Source of the DNA: Trichopria drosophilae
Taxonomy: Eukaryota > Arthropoda > Insecta > Hymenoptera > Diapriidae
Assembly (NCBI GenBank): GCA_030407085.1
Contig: CM059585.1
Location: 110,039,501 to 110,103,500 of the forward strand
Length of the DNA: 64,000 nt
Reading direction: 5' to 3'
Part shown: in pieces, positions 10,154-21,189 of the stretch
Layout: each line of letters opens with the position of its first letter
Position numbering within the stretch: the stretch's first letter is position 1
The notes under the pieces: model-generated
The model's input: only the letters and a program-made list of their open reading frames with translations
Database searches by the model: none
What the model was told of the DNA's origin: nothing
Program-made: the position numbers and the translations under genes

Positions 10154-10800
10154 ATGGGTCTACAATGTTGAATCATTACATAACATACTACGACGAACAG
10201 GCTGGTAATGGTCTTGGTGGTGGTGGAAACTTGTTCGGTAGAGGTCGACAAATACGAAACGTTTATGTCGGGTCTTTGGATCAGCGCGGTCATGGAATTG
10301 GAAGTTTTCTCGGAGGATTGTTTAGACGCATATTACCGTTATTAGGTAAAGGCGCTGCTGCAGTTGGTAAAGAGGCATTACGTGCTGGAATAAATGTAAT
10401 CGAAGATGTCGGCGAGAAGAAAGTTTCATTCAAGGAATCGTTAAGAAATCGTGCAAAGGAATCTGGAAAAAACCTCACAGATAGAGCAAGAGAGAAACTT
10501 TCAAAAATTATGTCTGGTTCGGGATATAAAAGTTTATCAAAAATAGATCCTTCTCAGTATTCATCTGGTAATACGTTAGTGCATGTCACACAGCGGCGTC
10601 GTCGCAGCACCCATAAATTACGCAAAACCAAATCGGGGCGTGTTTCGAAACGAAAGATAAATAGAGTACGAGGGAAAACCAAAAAGAAGAGGAAGAAGCC
10701 GTTAAAGAAGAAGAAGAAAACTCAGAAGAGAAGGAAGACAAATAACGGAAAGTGTAGAAAGCGAAAACGTAATACTGATTCAAACGACATATTTAGATAA
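10150..10800 (+). CDS. Predicted minor virion protein, pX/pVI-like, highly basic, 216 aa
   Basis: The N-terminus has the Polinton signature of a short YYDEQAGNGLGGGGN segment followed by GHGIGSFLGGLFRRILPLLG, an amphipathic helix, then KGAAAVGKEALRAGINVIED. Similar adenovirus and adintovirus proteins are proposed to act on membranes and to bind packaged DNA. The last ~70 residues are a Lys/Arg run from about residue 150 (KKKRKKPLKKKKKTQKRRK), suiting a DNA-condensing role. The first ATG overlaps the minor capsid stop; an internal ATG at 10,165 (MLNHYITYYDEQ) fits the family start better. The frame is intact. The role is inferred from family resemblance and composition. Confidence 0.75.
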   Translation: MNGSTMLNHYITYYDEQAGNGLGGGGNLFGRGRQIRNVYVGSLDQRGHGIGSFLGGLFRRILPLLGKGAAAVGKEALRAGINVIEDVGEKKVSFKESLRNRAKESGKNLTDRAREKLSKIMSGSGYKSLSKIDPSQYSSGNTLVHVTQRRRRSTHKLRKTKSGRVSKRKINRVRGKTKKKRKKPLKKKKKTQKRRKTNNGKCRKRKRNTDSNDIFR

Positions 10801-10811
10801 AAATAGAAATA

Positions 10812-12130
10812 ATGTCTTTCCTCCATTCACACTCGTGCGAGTGCATGAAATCCGAGCTTGACCTCTTCACGCTACCCCCGACACAAACGACGATCGAGAG
10901 CTCGCACTGGGTACACTACAAACCTGTATCTTCCTTAACAGATGACTCACCGATAGAATTTGTTGTACCAGGTCATGGCGAAGAGTACATTGACCTTGCG
11001 CATACGATGATTAGTCTGAAAGCTCGTATTCAACCAAACGATGCAGAAGACAACGCCAAAGTTGCACCTGTGAATAACTTTTTGCATTCAATGTTTAACC
11101 AGGTAGATGTGTTCTTTAACCAAAAATCTTTCTTTCACCACCTAATAACACCTACGCCTACCGATCGTACATTGAGACATTATTGAATTACGGTCCAGCG
11201 GCGAAGGCTTCACACTTAACTTCGACGCTTTGGTATAAAGACACTGGGGCTCATATGGATTCGTTACCCTCAAGTGCGAATAATGTTGGACTAACTAAGC
11301 GTAAAAAATACACTGAAAATTCTCAAACAGTGGATCTCATCGGACATTTGCACTGCGATATTTTCAATCAGGATAAATTCATGCTAAACGATGTCGAAAT
11401 ACGCCTGTGTCTCGTCCGCTCTAAAGATTCGTTTACTCTCATAGACGAATCGACAGATGGGAAATTTTCAGTAAATATCAGCGATATTACATTACTAGTG
11501 CGTCGAGCCAAGATAAACCCAGGTATACTTCTCGCACATGCAAAAACCTTGTCAAATACTACAGCGAAATATCCTCTCACCAGGGTCGAGGTCAAATCGT
11601 TTGCACTACACAGCGGAGTACTCGGAGATACACTTGATAACGTTATTCTCGGACAGTTACCGAAAAGGGTGGTTATCGGTTTTGTTGACAATAAAGCTTT
11701 TAACGGCGATCGTCGACTTAATCCATTCAATTTTAAAAATTATGGTATTAACTTTTTATCGTTATACGTCGACGGCACACAAATCCCTAGCAAACCACTA
11801 CAGCCAAAGTTCAAAACAAATTCACAGCTATTCGTGGAGTCGTATCACACGCTGTTTTCAGGCACAGGTATTCATTTCATGAACGAGGGGAACGAAATCT
11901 CGAGGGATGAATTTGCAAACGGCTATTGTCTGTTTGTTTTTGATCTAACGTCTGATCTTTCTGCAAGTTGCGCTACTCATTGGAACCTCGTAAAGAACGG
12001 TTGCTTACGTATAGAGGTACGCTTCGATTCCGCTCTTGAAAATACTGTAAATTGTATAGTCTACGCAGAATACGATAATGTTTTAGAAATTGACTCTTCT
12101 CGTCAGATTATTACCGATTACAATGCCTAA
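10812..12130 (+). pseudogene. Major capsid protein (double jelly roll, hexon-like), one frame change
   Basis: The first segment (10,812-11,186) starts with MKSELDLFTLPPTQTTIE just after an upstream in-frame ATG and contains SSHWVHYKPVSSLTDDSPIE, the conserved N-terminus of the Polinton capsid protein. The second frame (to 12,130) has LNYGPAAKASHLTSTLW, VRRAKINPGILLAHAK, PKRVVIGFVDNKAFNG and the C-terminal NGCLRIEVRFDSALENTV. The reading switches frame between about 11,120 and 11,140. Total length of about 435 codons is normal. It would form the capsid faces. Apart from this break the protein is well conserved. Confidence 0.93.
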
Positions 12131-12228
12131 ATTCGTAAAAAGAGGGGACGCCGTCTCGCGTAAAAGGATCAAACCGAACGTATTTTGACATCAGTTGCAC
12201 GATCCGAGTTGAGTATCACGGTACAAGT

Positions 12229-12712
12229 ATGGAGTTTATCGTCGACGTTCAAGCTTTTTAAACAAAAGGCACACTTTTATTCCGAAAGAGATTGCTGTCA
12301 CTTGTATAGAAAAAAACTACAATGGCCATTGGATTCTACGATCGAACGATAATTTCTCCGAATTACCTGCAAATTCGCGAATGACAAATTCATACCTCTC
12401 CGAGCATCATCACGGGATCGAGTGGTTCGACGGTGAATCAGACACGTGTAAAGTATTTCACACACTTCAAGAAATCACGCGTCATGCCAGTCGCATTTAC
12501 GTACGCGGATATCAAAAAAAAAATTACTGGAGAAAATTATTATGAGACCTTTCATAAATTTAGAAGAAAACCTGGACGCGCCAACATTCACCGAAATTCG
12601 CTCGAATGAAACGTTCTGTATTTATCACGGAATCAGAGTGTCTGACAAATACTCGTGCGCCCTGAATAATGCTGTAAACTTACGAGGATGGCTAATTTCG
12701 CGCAAATCCGCT
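12229..12712 (+). pseudogene. Conserved Polinton orphan downstream of the capsid gene, broken
   Basis: ATG 12,229 opens MEFIVDVQAF, then the frame changes in the T5 run at about 12,255-12,259. The following frame carries FIPKEIAVTCIEKNYNGHWI, SYLSEHHHGIEWFDGE and ASRIYVRGYQKKNYW. A second frame change near 12,540 leads to FINLEENLDAP, CIYHG and CALNNAVNLRGW. This order of blocks is one I recognise from Polintons: a family of ~200 aa with conserved His, Trp and Cys residues and no assigned function. The last block runs into Asn- and Ser-repeat codons (AAC repeats at 12,717-12,745). At least two breaks make it a pseudogene here. Confidence 0.6.
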
Positions 12713-12908
12713 TCTAACAACAATAACAACAACAACAACAACAACATCAGCAACTACATCATCGTCAACAACAGCGACAGAGATAAAAGTGAAGATTGGG
12801 ATTCGTCGCCTTCGACGTCGTCGTCGTCGTTATTGTGTGTTTCTACAGAAACTAGTTTCAGTTTCGCAACCGGCGATTGCAGTTCGGAGGCGCCAAACAA
12901 AATCGCCA

Positions 12909-13466
12909 ATGAATTCGAAACAACTGTTACGATCCCTTCGATACATCCAAGGGCATACGAAAGGCGTCTATCCGGCAGATCTGATTCCTCTGGTGTAGAC
13001 GAAACCTGCGGTAATAATCGCTAACACGGACGATAAAACAAAACCAGGCTCGCACTGGGTAGCATTTTATGTCGACGAATTTTCTAATGGGATCTTCTTT
13101 GACAGCTATGGATCGCCTCTATTCATCACGCATCATATTCGCCGCCTCCGACGCAATTTTAAGACAATCCGATGGAGCGACAAGTGTCTTCAGAGCGTTA
13201 CTTCTTCTGTGTGCGGTCAATATTGCCTTATGTTTTTATATACTATGTCTAACGGTTATAGTTTATATGATTTTCACCAGAATTTCTCTACTGACACTAG
13301 AAAAAACGATTACGTTGTGAACAAGTGGTACGATCAATTTTTGAGAAAATATCAATATTCTACTAATACTAAAAATGAAACATGTACTAATTATCCGCTT
13401 AATTATGGCGGACAATATAATAACAAATGTATCCAATCTTGTACGTTTAAAATGTGCTATGTTTGA
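12909..13466 (+). pseudogene. Adenain-type cysteine protease (capsid maturation), one in-frame stop
   Basis: From ATG 12,909 the frame reads KGVYPADLIPL, the usual N-terminal motif, then meets a TAG at 12,996-12,998. In the same frame come GSHWVAFYVD with the catalytic His, FFDSYGSP with the acidic residue, and SSVCGQYCLMFLY with the catalytic Cys, ending at TGA 13,464-13,466. In adenovirus-like systems this enzyme cleaves virion precursor proteins. Total length of about 185 codons fits the family. It is the last gene of the block, and AATAAA overlaps its stop codon. The overlapping Asn/Ser-rich 160-aa frame at 12,542-13,024 is a tail of the previous orphan, not a separate gene. Confidence 0.88.
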
Positions 13467-13488
13467 ATAAAATGTGTTTGTAATAAAT
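13466..13488 (+). terminator. Candidate poly(A) signals of the Polinton plus-strand block
   Basis: AATAAA overlaps the protease stop codon, and a second AATAAA follows 11 bp later. They are well placed to end the last plus-strand transcript. Confidence 0.5.
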
Positions 13489-13909
13489 CTAATATTTTCT
13501 TATTTTACCTTTGTCAAATCTTCCCTTCGTAGTTTCAGGAGATTTCTAAGAAACTATTATAATAAAGTAGTTGTTTAGAGGGATTCCAGATTCTACATGT
13601 ATTACTTTGTATGCTACGATTTCCAGCTTACTTCTAGAAGCTTATCTCCCCTTCGATTTCAAGATTTTCCTAGAAAACTAGGTCACTCGAATATAAACAC
13701 CACGTGTGCTTTTTAACGTCGTAGGAAATTCCAGTCTCTCGGTTTCGACTTACAAGCGGACTGACACGTGCGCAACAAGTATATAAAGGTCATCGGCATT
13801 ATGTATTGGTAAATCTTAATAAATAATAAGGAGGAGTGGGGGCTGAATCATCATAAGAAGCCAAACACGAAAACTAACAAATAGTCGTCGAGAGGTCGTT
13901 GAACCATGA
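13489..13909. other. Non-coding AT-rich stretch; likely contains the Polinton right end
   Basis: No ORF or repeat is supported. The right end of the Polinton should fall in or near this stretch, but its terminal repeat cannot be recognised without the left end. Confidence 0.4.
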
Positions 13910-15600
13910 CCTACCTCACGTTCCGGCCAAAGGTACCCCATACGTCAGAATATTGACAAAGCGAACGAGATGGTGGTAGTGTTATTTACGACCATAAATT
14001 GATAGGTATCTGGCTTTAATTACCCAATTAACATTATTTAGTGACATTTTTATTATTTGTTTTGACATTAATTACCCATTAATAACCATTAACACCTCTT
14101 TATGAGTTCATTAGCCCCTGACCTATCTCAAGATTCGTCTGCCGGCCACGCGTAACAGCCAGGGGGCATCAACTGCTATGGAGTAAAGGTACTACCGTTA
14201 CGGCGTAGTTCCGCAGTATTTTAGGCGCTGTAGACGGCGCTACTAGCATTGCAGCGGAGTATGGGGAGTGACGTGGAAACCAATCAAAACAAAGCGCGGG
14301 ATTTTTGAAACGAAAAATTGCTTATCTGAGCAGTAATTGTGAAAAACTTTAATTTTATGTAGAAACTAGTGTTAAATTTAAATTTAATAATGCAAAATCT
14401 ATGAATATCATAAAAAGTGGGTTTGTATACATTCCAGTAAAATTTTATCGACTATTTTTAATTTAATCTAAATTCAGTGCCTTCCTTTTTTCGATTTTTA
14501 TCTTTCATTTTACTATTTCAGTTTGCATTTCATTTTTGTCTTTTATTGTTTTATTTATGTCGTATTTTTATTTCGAATATTACTTAATTGGACTTTTGTC
14601 CTATAAAAAATCAGTTTTTAGTCATTTTTATTTTTATTTTTTCGTAATATTGCGGTACATTGTAACGTTCATCTACACTTTTTGGGATTATACATTTATT
14701 TATTAACTTTTAATATTTAACACTTGATTGGTGACTTATTTCCACTGATTTTTTGTTTGTATTTTGATTTGAATGGTTTTTAAAGTATTAATTTCGTGAT
14801 ATCTTCAACTTGACTTTGCTGTCAAACTTTCACAAAATGGTGAAATCTAATTACAAATAAACTAATAGTTTTTAATTTAATAACAGTAAATGAAAAATAG
14901 CGCAAATTACTTTAAACTGTCTTCAGGTGGTGTTCTCGGAGAAAATTTCTATGCATGTGTGTGTATCATCAGATACACACATGCAATTATTTCGATACTA
15001 GTAGCGCCGTCTACAGCGCCTAAAAACTGCGGAACTACGCCGTAACGGTAGTACCTTTACTCCATAGCAGTTGATGCCCCCTGGTAGCAGCCAGAGGTAC
15101 CCCGTACGTTTTTGTTTACGTTAGTCTATTGACAAACCGCACAAGGCGGGAGTAGTGTTATTTACGATCATAAATTGATTCGTATCCGTCGTTAATCACT
15201 CAATTATCATTATTTACTGACATTTTTATTATTTGTTTTGACATTAATTACCCATTAATAACCATTAACACCTCTTTATGAGGTCATTAACCCCTGACCT
15301 ATCTCAAGATTCGTCTGCCAGCCACGCGTAGTAGCCCAAGGTACCCCGTACGCTTTTGTTTACGTCAGACTACCGACCTACTTCAAAAGGCGGCTACAGG
15401 GATATTTACGGTCATAAATTATTTTTTTCTGACATTAATTACCCAATTAACATTATTTATTGACGTTTTTATTGCTTGTTTTGACATTAATTACCCATTA
15501 ATAACCATTCTCACCTCTTTATGAGGTCATTAACCCCTGACCTAGCCCAAGGCGCGTGTGCCGTCTGGCGCCAGACCTACCTCAAGGTGGAGGAGTGGGG
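13910..15600. repeat. Three-copy tandem repeat, ~245-bp unit, split by an insertion
   Basis: Units run at about 13,920-14,159, 15,092-15,335 and 15,336-15,590. Each begins near ggtaccccgtacg, passes through a tatttacg(g/a)(t/c)cataaatt block and gttttgacattaattaccca, and ends with cccctgacct and a cacgcgta-type junction. The first two units are separated by the 924-bp transposon at 14,160-15,083. Copies diverge by roughly 10-15% by eye. Confidence 0.8.
14160..15083. mobile_element. Non-autonomous DNA transposon with ~88-bp terminal inverted repeats (hAT-like)
   Basis: The left end 14,160-14,247 (CAGGGGGCATCAACTGC...) is matched in reverse complement at 14,996-15,083 (...GATGCCCCCTG). The flanks GTAACAGC (14,152-14,159) and GTAGCAGC (15,084-15,091) form an 8-bp target duplication with one mismatch, and CAG...CTG ends with 8-bp duplications suggest hAT. 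The AT-rich interior has no transposase. A short palindrome (cagatacacacatgcat region, 14,950-14,985) lies near the right arm. Confidence 0.85.
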
Positions 15601-15636
15601 GTGTTTACGTCTCGCCATCGGTACCCCTATACTACT

Positions 15637-18600
15637 CACTTTTATCGAACACCAATCTTACAAATAACAGTTAAAAATGTTGTAATAATTAATTCAATGG
15701 GGGGTTACTCATTTATTTTATTCAGGATTTAATTAGTAAGAAGAAATGACGGAACAAATCATTACAGTTTTTAAAAAATGTGATTTTAGAAAATGATAAA
15801 ATGCAGGCACTGAAATTTGAATTTTCTTAACTGAGATATTGCACGAAATCCAAACATGGAAAATCATAACCTTATTAATTGAAATCCGTTGATTATCAAA
15901 ACTTTTTTTTACTATTTCTTGAGAACAAAATGTAATTAGAAAACTAGTGTTGGCGTGGTGCCTCGCTCGCTTCGCTCGCTCAGAAACTTCGACCAAGTGG
16001 AGAGTCGGCTATTCCTTAAGACTCGTTTGTTTATTAACAGCTTTCAATTATATTATAAAATTATATTGATATTTGGGGGTCCAATCATATTTAGGTCCAA
16101 GTGGCTTCGATAGATATGTTACAACAATATAGTGTTTCTTATATGTATGAAAATTAAAAATGAGCATTTTCAAAACTTCGACCCCGACAACAGGCCACCC
16201 GAAGTATTAATAAATAAAAGTTGCAAAATACTTGCTTCAAGCACTTGTATTGTAATAGACTATTCGATGCATATTACTTGTTTACAGTGTTTTACTAATT
16301 ACTGTCTGTATCATTATGATATTATATATACAATATATAGACATATAATTCATCAAAGATATCTTGAAAGTGTCGAGAAGATCTATGACGGATATCTTAT
16401 AGATATCTTTAAGACATCTTTTAGATATATCGAAATAGTTATTTTCGTATCAAGGGCGTAAAAGAACTTTGCGCCCGTAGGTGGTCACCGCGCCCGAGGG
16501 GCTGGCAAAGACTACCCCGGGGGGGGGGGGGGTAGAGGGTCGAAACGTCGAAATTTGATGAAAAACAGTAGGGTAATTTTTTTGCCGCGATTACCAAATT
16601 CAATACTTTTTCAAACAATAGTCATAAACATTTTAAACCAGTTTTTATGGCATTATCGTTGACTTTAGGAAGAAAATGCATACAACCTTTTTTGTAGAGA
16701 ATTTCATGCTCTATCTTTTTTGTTTGAAATATTTTTTAATAAAATTTGTATTTTTCAAAACAAATGCAAAAAACTACGAAGAAACTTAATTGGGGTTTTT
16801 TTTTTAGTAATGGACGGATGGATCTGCGCCAAAATCTAATCAGATCTAAGTAATGCCAAGACGCGTATTTTGAAAAAAAATTATGTCAATACGCTTATCC
16901 GTTCGCGAGTTATCGCGAGACAAAAAAACGGGACGTACGGACGTACGTACGTACAAGATCACGGACACAAATTTTTTTATTGTTGATTTGGGTTCCTTAG
17001 GGTCTGAAACGTCGACATTTGATGAAAAACTATATGGTAATTTTTTTGCCCGAAGCGACCAAATTCAATACTTCGTCCAGACTTAGTCTGGGTCGAAGTA
17101 ATAACCGATATTAATTAAATGAATTTTGCCATAATTAATAGAATTAGAACGCCGTCAGTTTGAATATTAGTAGCAATTCGACATGTTGGAGATAAATCAT
17201 CCCTTTTTCACGTGTAAGGGAATGTTGAAAATGTAGGTAGTGACGTTCCTGCGACGTGGATGTTGATGCCTCCGTTAGCCAATATCCAGATCGCGATTCC
17301 TGGATCGTGAAATACAATAATATCACGACAGATCATTTATTTAATTGAATTGAAAAAATAAGTGAAGGTTAAAAGCAATCCCATACGCAAATTTAATCCT
17401 CCCATTTCCACGTGAGAAGGAATGTTCAAAATCCAGGGAACGACACTCCTGGGGCGAAAAATGGAATAACATCAACACAGATCATTACTTTGAAAAATTA
17501 TCCAGCATGCAGGAGGTTATTCCTCCATTAACCAAGAGTACTGGAATGTGCACAATTCAGATTCCGGCACTCCTGGGACGTGAAACTGAAAAATATCACT
17601 ACAGATCATTTATTTGGAAAATGTAAATGATATTAGAAGCAGCCCCCATCACGTAAGTTGGGGCCCGCTTTTGCAAAGATTAAGGAAATGTACAATATTC
17701 AGGCAACGTCACTTCTGGGAGATTAAATCGAATAATATCACCACAGATTATTTACTGGTAAAATTAATCGAATATTTAAATTAGTTACTGGAATGAGCAA
17801 ACCCAGATTCCGTCTCTCTTAGGACGAGAAATTGAATACTATCAACACACATAATTTCTTTGAAAAATTAATCGAATACTAAAAGCAATTCCACACGCAG
17901 CAGGTTATTCTACCTTTGGCCAAGAATACTGGAATGTGCACAATCCAGTGAACGTCTCCCCTGGGGCGTGAAACTGAATAATATCACCACAGATCGTTTA
18001 TTTGAAAAATGTAAATGACATTAGAAGCAGCGCCGATAATGTAACTTGAGGCGCCCGTTTTCAAAGATTAATGGAATGTTCAATATTCAGTTAACGACTC
18101 TCCTGGGTCTTGAAATCGAATAATATCGCCACAGACCATTTCTTAGAAAAATTAAGTGCCGATTAAAAGCAATCCAGCACGCAGGAGGTTATTCCTCTAT
18201 TTGCCAAGAGTACTGGAATGTGCACAATTCAGATTCCGCCACTCGTAGGACGTGAAACTGAAAAATATCACCATAGATCATTTATTTGGAAAAGGTAAAT
18301 GATATTAGAAACAGCCCCATAACGTAAGTTGGGACCCGCTTTTGCAAAGATTAAGGAAATGTTCAATATTCCGTCAACGCCACTCCTGGGACTTGAAATC
18401 GAGTAATATCACCACACATCATTCACTGGAAAAATTAATCGAATATTAAAAGCAATCCTACGCGCAGGAGGTTATTCTTGCATATGCCAAGATTACTGGA
18501 ATTTGCACAATCCAGTGAGCGTGTCCCCTGGGACATGAAACTGAATAATATCACCACAGATCGTTTATTTTAAAAATGTTAATGATATTAGAAGCAGCCC

Positions 18601-18950
18601 CGATCATGTAAGTCGAGGCGTACGTTTTCAAAGAGTAATGGAATATTCAATATTCACATAATGACTCTTCTGGGGCGTGAAATCAAATAATATTATCATA
18701 GATCATTTATTCGAAAAATTAAATGAGGATTAAAAGCAATCCAGCACGCAGAAAATTGATTCCTCCATTGCCAATAGTAAAATTCTGAAATCGACCCTCC
18801 TAGAATTTGACATAAAATAATATCGTCAGAGATAATTTATTTAACACAAATTACGTGCATATTCAAGCAATGACACATGTTGGTATCAAATCCCCCTTTT
18901 TAACGATAATATTCGTGTTTAAAAAATAAAATGTTGCAGACCGGTCATGA
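15637..18950. repeat. Left inverted arm with degenerate ~120-bp subterminal repeats
   Basis: After the terminal part, 17,150-18,900 is made of alternating ~120-bp blocks. Each contains variants of aataatatcaccacagatca, then a tttggaaaaatgtaaatgata or aaattaatcgaatattaaaag type block, followed by a tgggacgtgaaactga-type line. At least a dozen blocks are legible. The stretch 17,144-17,326 recurs inverted and unchanged by eye at 21,818-22,000. Confidence 0.8.
15944..17100 (-). mobile_element. Helentron-like non-autonomous element (HINE), copy 1
   Basis: This copy interrupts the left arm of the transposon. The empty site survives in the right arm (attttctaattac near 22,040). In minus orientation it begins TACTTCGACCCAGACTAAGT and ends CTAG, followed by TTT. 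The terminal ACTTCGACC recurs inverted only ~40 bp inside the CTAG end, an asymmetric subterminal arrangement seen in Helentrons. It has an internal acgtacgtacgt microsatellite and no coding capacity. Confidence 0.65.
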
Positions 18951-19411
18951 TTATGTAATCACTGAAAAGTAGCGAAAATTCATACAAAATATCTTATTCG
19001 TCAAATACAGCCAATTAGCTGATTGTTTAATTGAAAATTAATCGAAAGTTTAATATTAATTTTTTAACATTCAATGCTTAAGACCTGGCTCAATGTTAGT
19101 CACGTAGAAGTAGTGAAATTCTGTGATAACTTTCCGGTTCGTAAAAAATAAACAATTATGTAGTTGATTAATTGAAAATTGATCAATAATTTTATATGTA
19201 TTTTAGCTTCAATGACACAATTTTGAAACCCAGTCGCAATTTTTATTCATCTGAATGTAACTTACTTTCAGTGAAATACGAGTCGCATTTGTTTTTTCTT
19301 CTCTATCTTAACCTTCAGTGGCATCAAGTCGCGTAATTCATAAGTGCGATTTTTGTGAAAAATAAATCTTTAATTTTCGTCAATAGTTTTACACCAGCAG
19401 AATATTTTGGC

Positions 19412-20966
19412 ATGATATTCCTATACGGAGAATGCCATGGAAATGCCAATGCAGCAGCACAGCAGTATGCTGTTAAATACCCCACTCGGCGCGTTCCTAA
19501 CCCTCGTACAATTTTAAACGTGGCCAACCGATTGCGTCAAACGGGTAGTGTGTTTCCTTCCGAACGGAACGATGGACGTGGTGGTGGTCGCAATGTTGTC
19601 AGTCCCGAAGAAGAGGAAAACATCCTTGAACATGTTCACCGAGATCCATCCGTTAGCATAAGGACGCTCACGTCGACGTATGGCCGAAGGTACACAGCTG
19701 TGCAAAATTTATTGGCAAGAAACGGCCTTCATGCGTATCAGTTTTTAAGAGTGCAGACACTTGATCCCCGGGACTATGGTCGTCGTTTATCGTACTGCAG
19801 ATGGCTACAGGAGATGCATCGCCAGGATGAGCAATTTCTTTCGACGATTTTGCATACTTGCAAGTGCATATTTACCCGCGACGGGATATTTAATCCGCAT
19901 AATTACCACCAATATGCCGAAGAAAATCCGCACGGCTTTACGTCAACTCGTCGCAGTCAAAATCGCTTTAATATACACCTGTTGGCTGGAATAATTGGGG
20001 AATATTTGGTATGATTTACTTAAATAGGCTTTGTAAACACTGAGAAAAATGTATTTTACCAGTTATGAGACGATGTCTTTAAAAACAGGTTCCTATTGAT
20101 CGTAAAAGAAATATTATAAGTGAATAAGAAATATTGCTATCCCGAAATGAAAAAGGCTTTTTTGTCGTAGTAGGCCGCAAAATGCGATTTTGCGCCCTGT
20201 TTACAAGTAGGGCGCTCATCTTATTTTACGGTCTACTGCAACAAAAAATGTTTTTCGTACCTCGGGTGCAATATTTCGCGCCCACGAGTGCTTGGAAGAG
20301 CCCTCGAGGCCGGCTTCGCCTAGGTACGAAAAATACTATTTTTTACAGAGTATAAGAATTTCAATAGCGGGTAAAAGGCACTTTTCTGTATGTAACATTT
20401 CATCATTTTTCAAATTTATCATTTTTTTTCAATTATTAGGAAAAGCTACGCTCACTACAATAGTAGTTCTATTAACTTCAATTAATTGAAAGTATTTACT
20501 CTCTGTGTAGATTGGACCATATGAAATTATCGGGACATTGACCGCAGTTAGGTACGAGACATTTCTTCGCGAAGTATTGGCGGGCTTGCTGGAAGATCTT
20601 CCATTAGACCTACGCAGGAAAATGATCTTTCAGCAAGATGGTGCACCAGCCCATAATTCCCGTATAGCAACGGCTACATTAAACGAGATGTTCCTAGAAA
20701 AATGGATTGGGACTTACGGACCAATGGCGCGGTATCCAGTGAGATCGTCCGATTTAACTCCTCCCGATTTCTTCCTTTGGGGTTTTATGAAAGAAAAAAT
20801 ATACAAGACCCCAGTTGATAGCAGGGAAGACCTCGAGGGTAGAATAACGGAGACGGTTGCCCTCATTACCCCGGAAATGTTGCGCAAAATTCCTTCAAAT
20901 TTACTCCGAAGAGCTCAGCTGTGTGTGGAACACGAAGGGAAACACATTGAGCAACATTTGAAGTAA
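19412..20966 (+). CDS. DDE transposase, DUF4817-like N-terminus, two exons, uninterrupted
   Basis: Exon 1 ends at 20,008 and exon 2 is 20,511-20,966, joined in phase 0 across a GTATGA...GTAG intron, giving about 350 codons without a stop. The N-terminus (MIFLYGECHGNANAAAQQYA, then YPTRRVPNPRTILNVANRL) is the helix-turn-helix type called DUF4817 in insect transposases. The catalytic core has Asp in CIFTRDGIFNPHN, Asp in FQQDGAPAHNSR and Asp in SSDLTPPDFFLWG. The last two are separated by 37 residues, a DD37D spacing. The start is uncertain: ATG 19,412 is the first in frame, but TPAEYFG just upstream looks conserved, so a short upstream exon may supply the start. It cuts and pastes the element with the long inverted arms around it. 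Confidence 0.85.
20009..20510 (+). other. Intron of the transposase gene
   Basis: The 502-bp intron runs from GTATGATTT to TTTACTCTCTGTGTAG and interrupts the core domain in phase 0. It contains a CG-richer island (20,180-20,340) in which a cgtacctcggg-type block at about 20,260 is mirrored by cctaggtacg near 20,320. This may be a small inverted-repeat element lodged in the intron. Confidence 0.75.
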
Positions 20967-21189
20967 ATACTTTGTAATATTATTAGACAAAAAGATCTGT
21001 AAATGTTGACCATTAATAAAAATTATACCAACGTTTACAAATTTTGTGCATGCGTCGAAATAAATTAGTTGATTATTTTTTTAATTATGCACTGTTCTAA
21101 ATTAGGTGTGTTTTGACACATTTGAAAACACTGAGTAACTTTCGCTACAATTTTGCTTGAATATTCTCGTAAATTGTTAAATAATTGAT

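Larger units (their letters stand above)
1..13471. mobile_element. Maverick/Polinton (adintovirus-like) element, left end outside window
   Basis: A protein-primed family B polymerase lies on the minus strand, opposed to a plus-strand block of ATPase, integrase, penton-like protein, major capsid protein and adenain-type protease. That combination defines Polintons, which replicate with their own polymerase, integrate with a retroviral-type integrase and encode virion proteins. The left terminus lies beyond position 1 because the polymerase gene runs off the edge. The right limit is set here at the AATAAA signals after the protease (13,466 and 13,483); no terminal inverted repeat could be identified. 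Stops and frame changes in several genes show an old, decayed insertion. The family assignment is firm; the boundaries are not. Confidence 0.93.

Noticed and set aside
12542..13024. 160-aa Asn/Ser-rich ORF as an independent gene
   Set aside because: Its first ~55 codons are the last block of the preceding Polinton orphan; the rest is repeat-coded and overlaps the protease frame.
17144..17326. 60-aa ORF repeated at 21,818-22,000
   Set aside because: It is identical because the two sites are inverted arms of one transposon; there is no sign of coding.
20009..20510. Insertion disrupting the transposase
   Set aside because: The ends match GT-AG splice sites and the flanking frames join in phase 0 without loss of residues, so an intron is the simpler reading.
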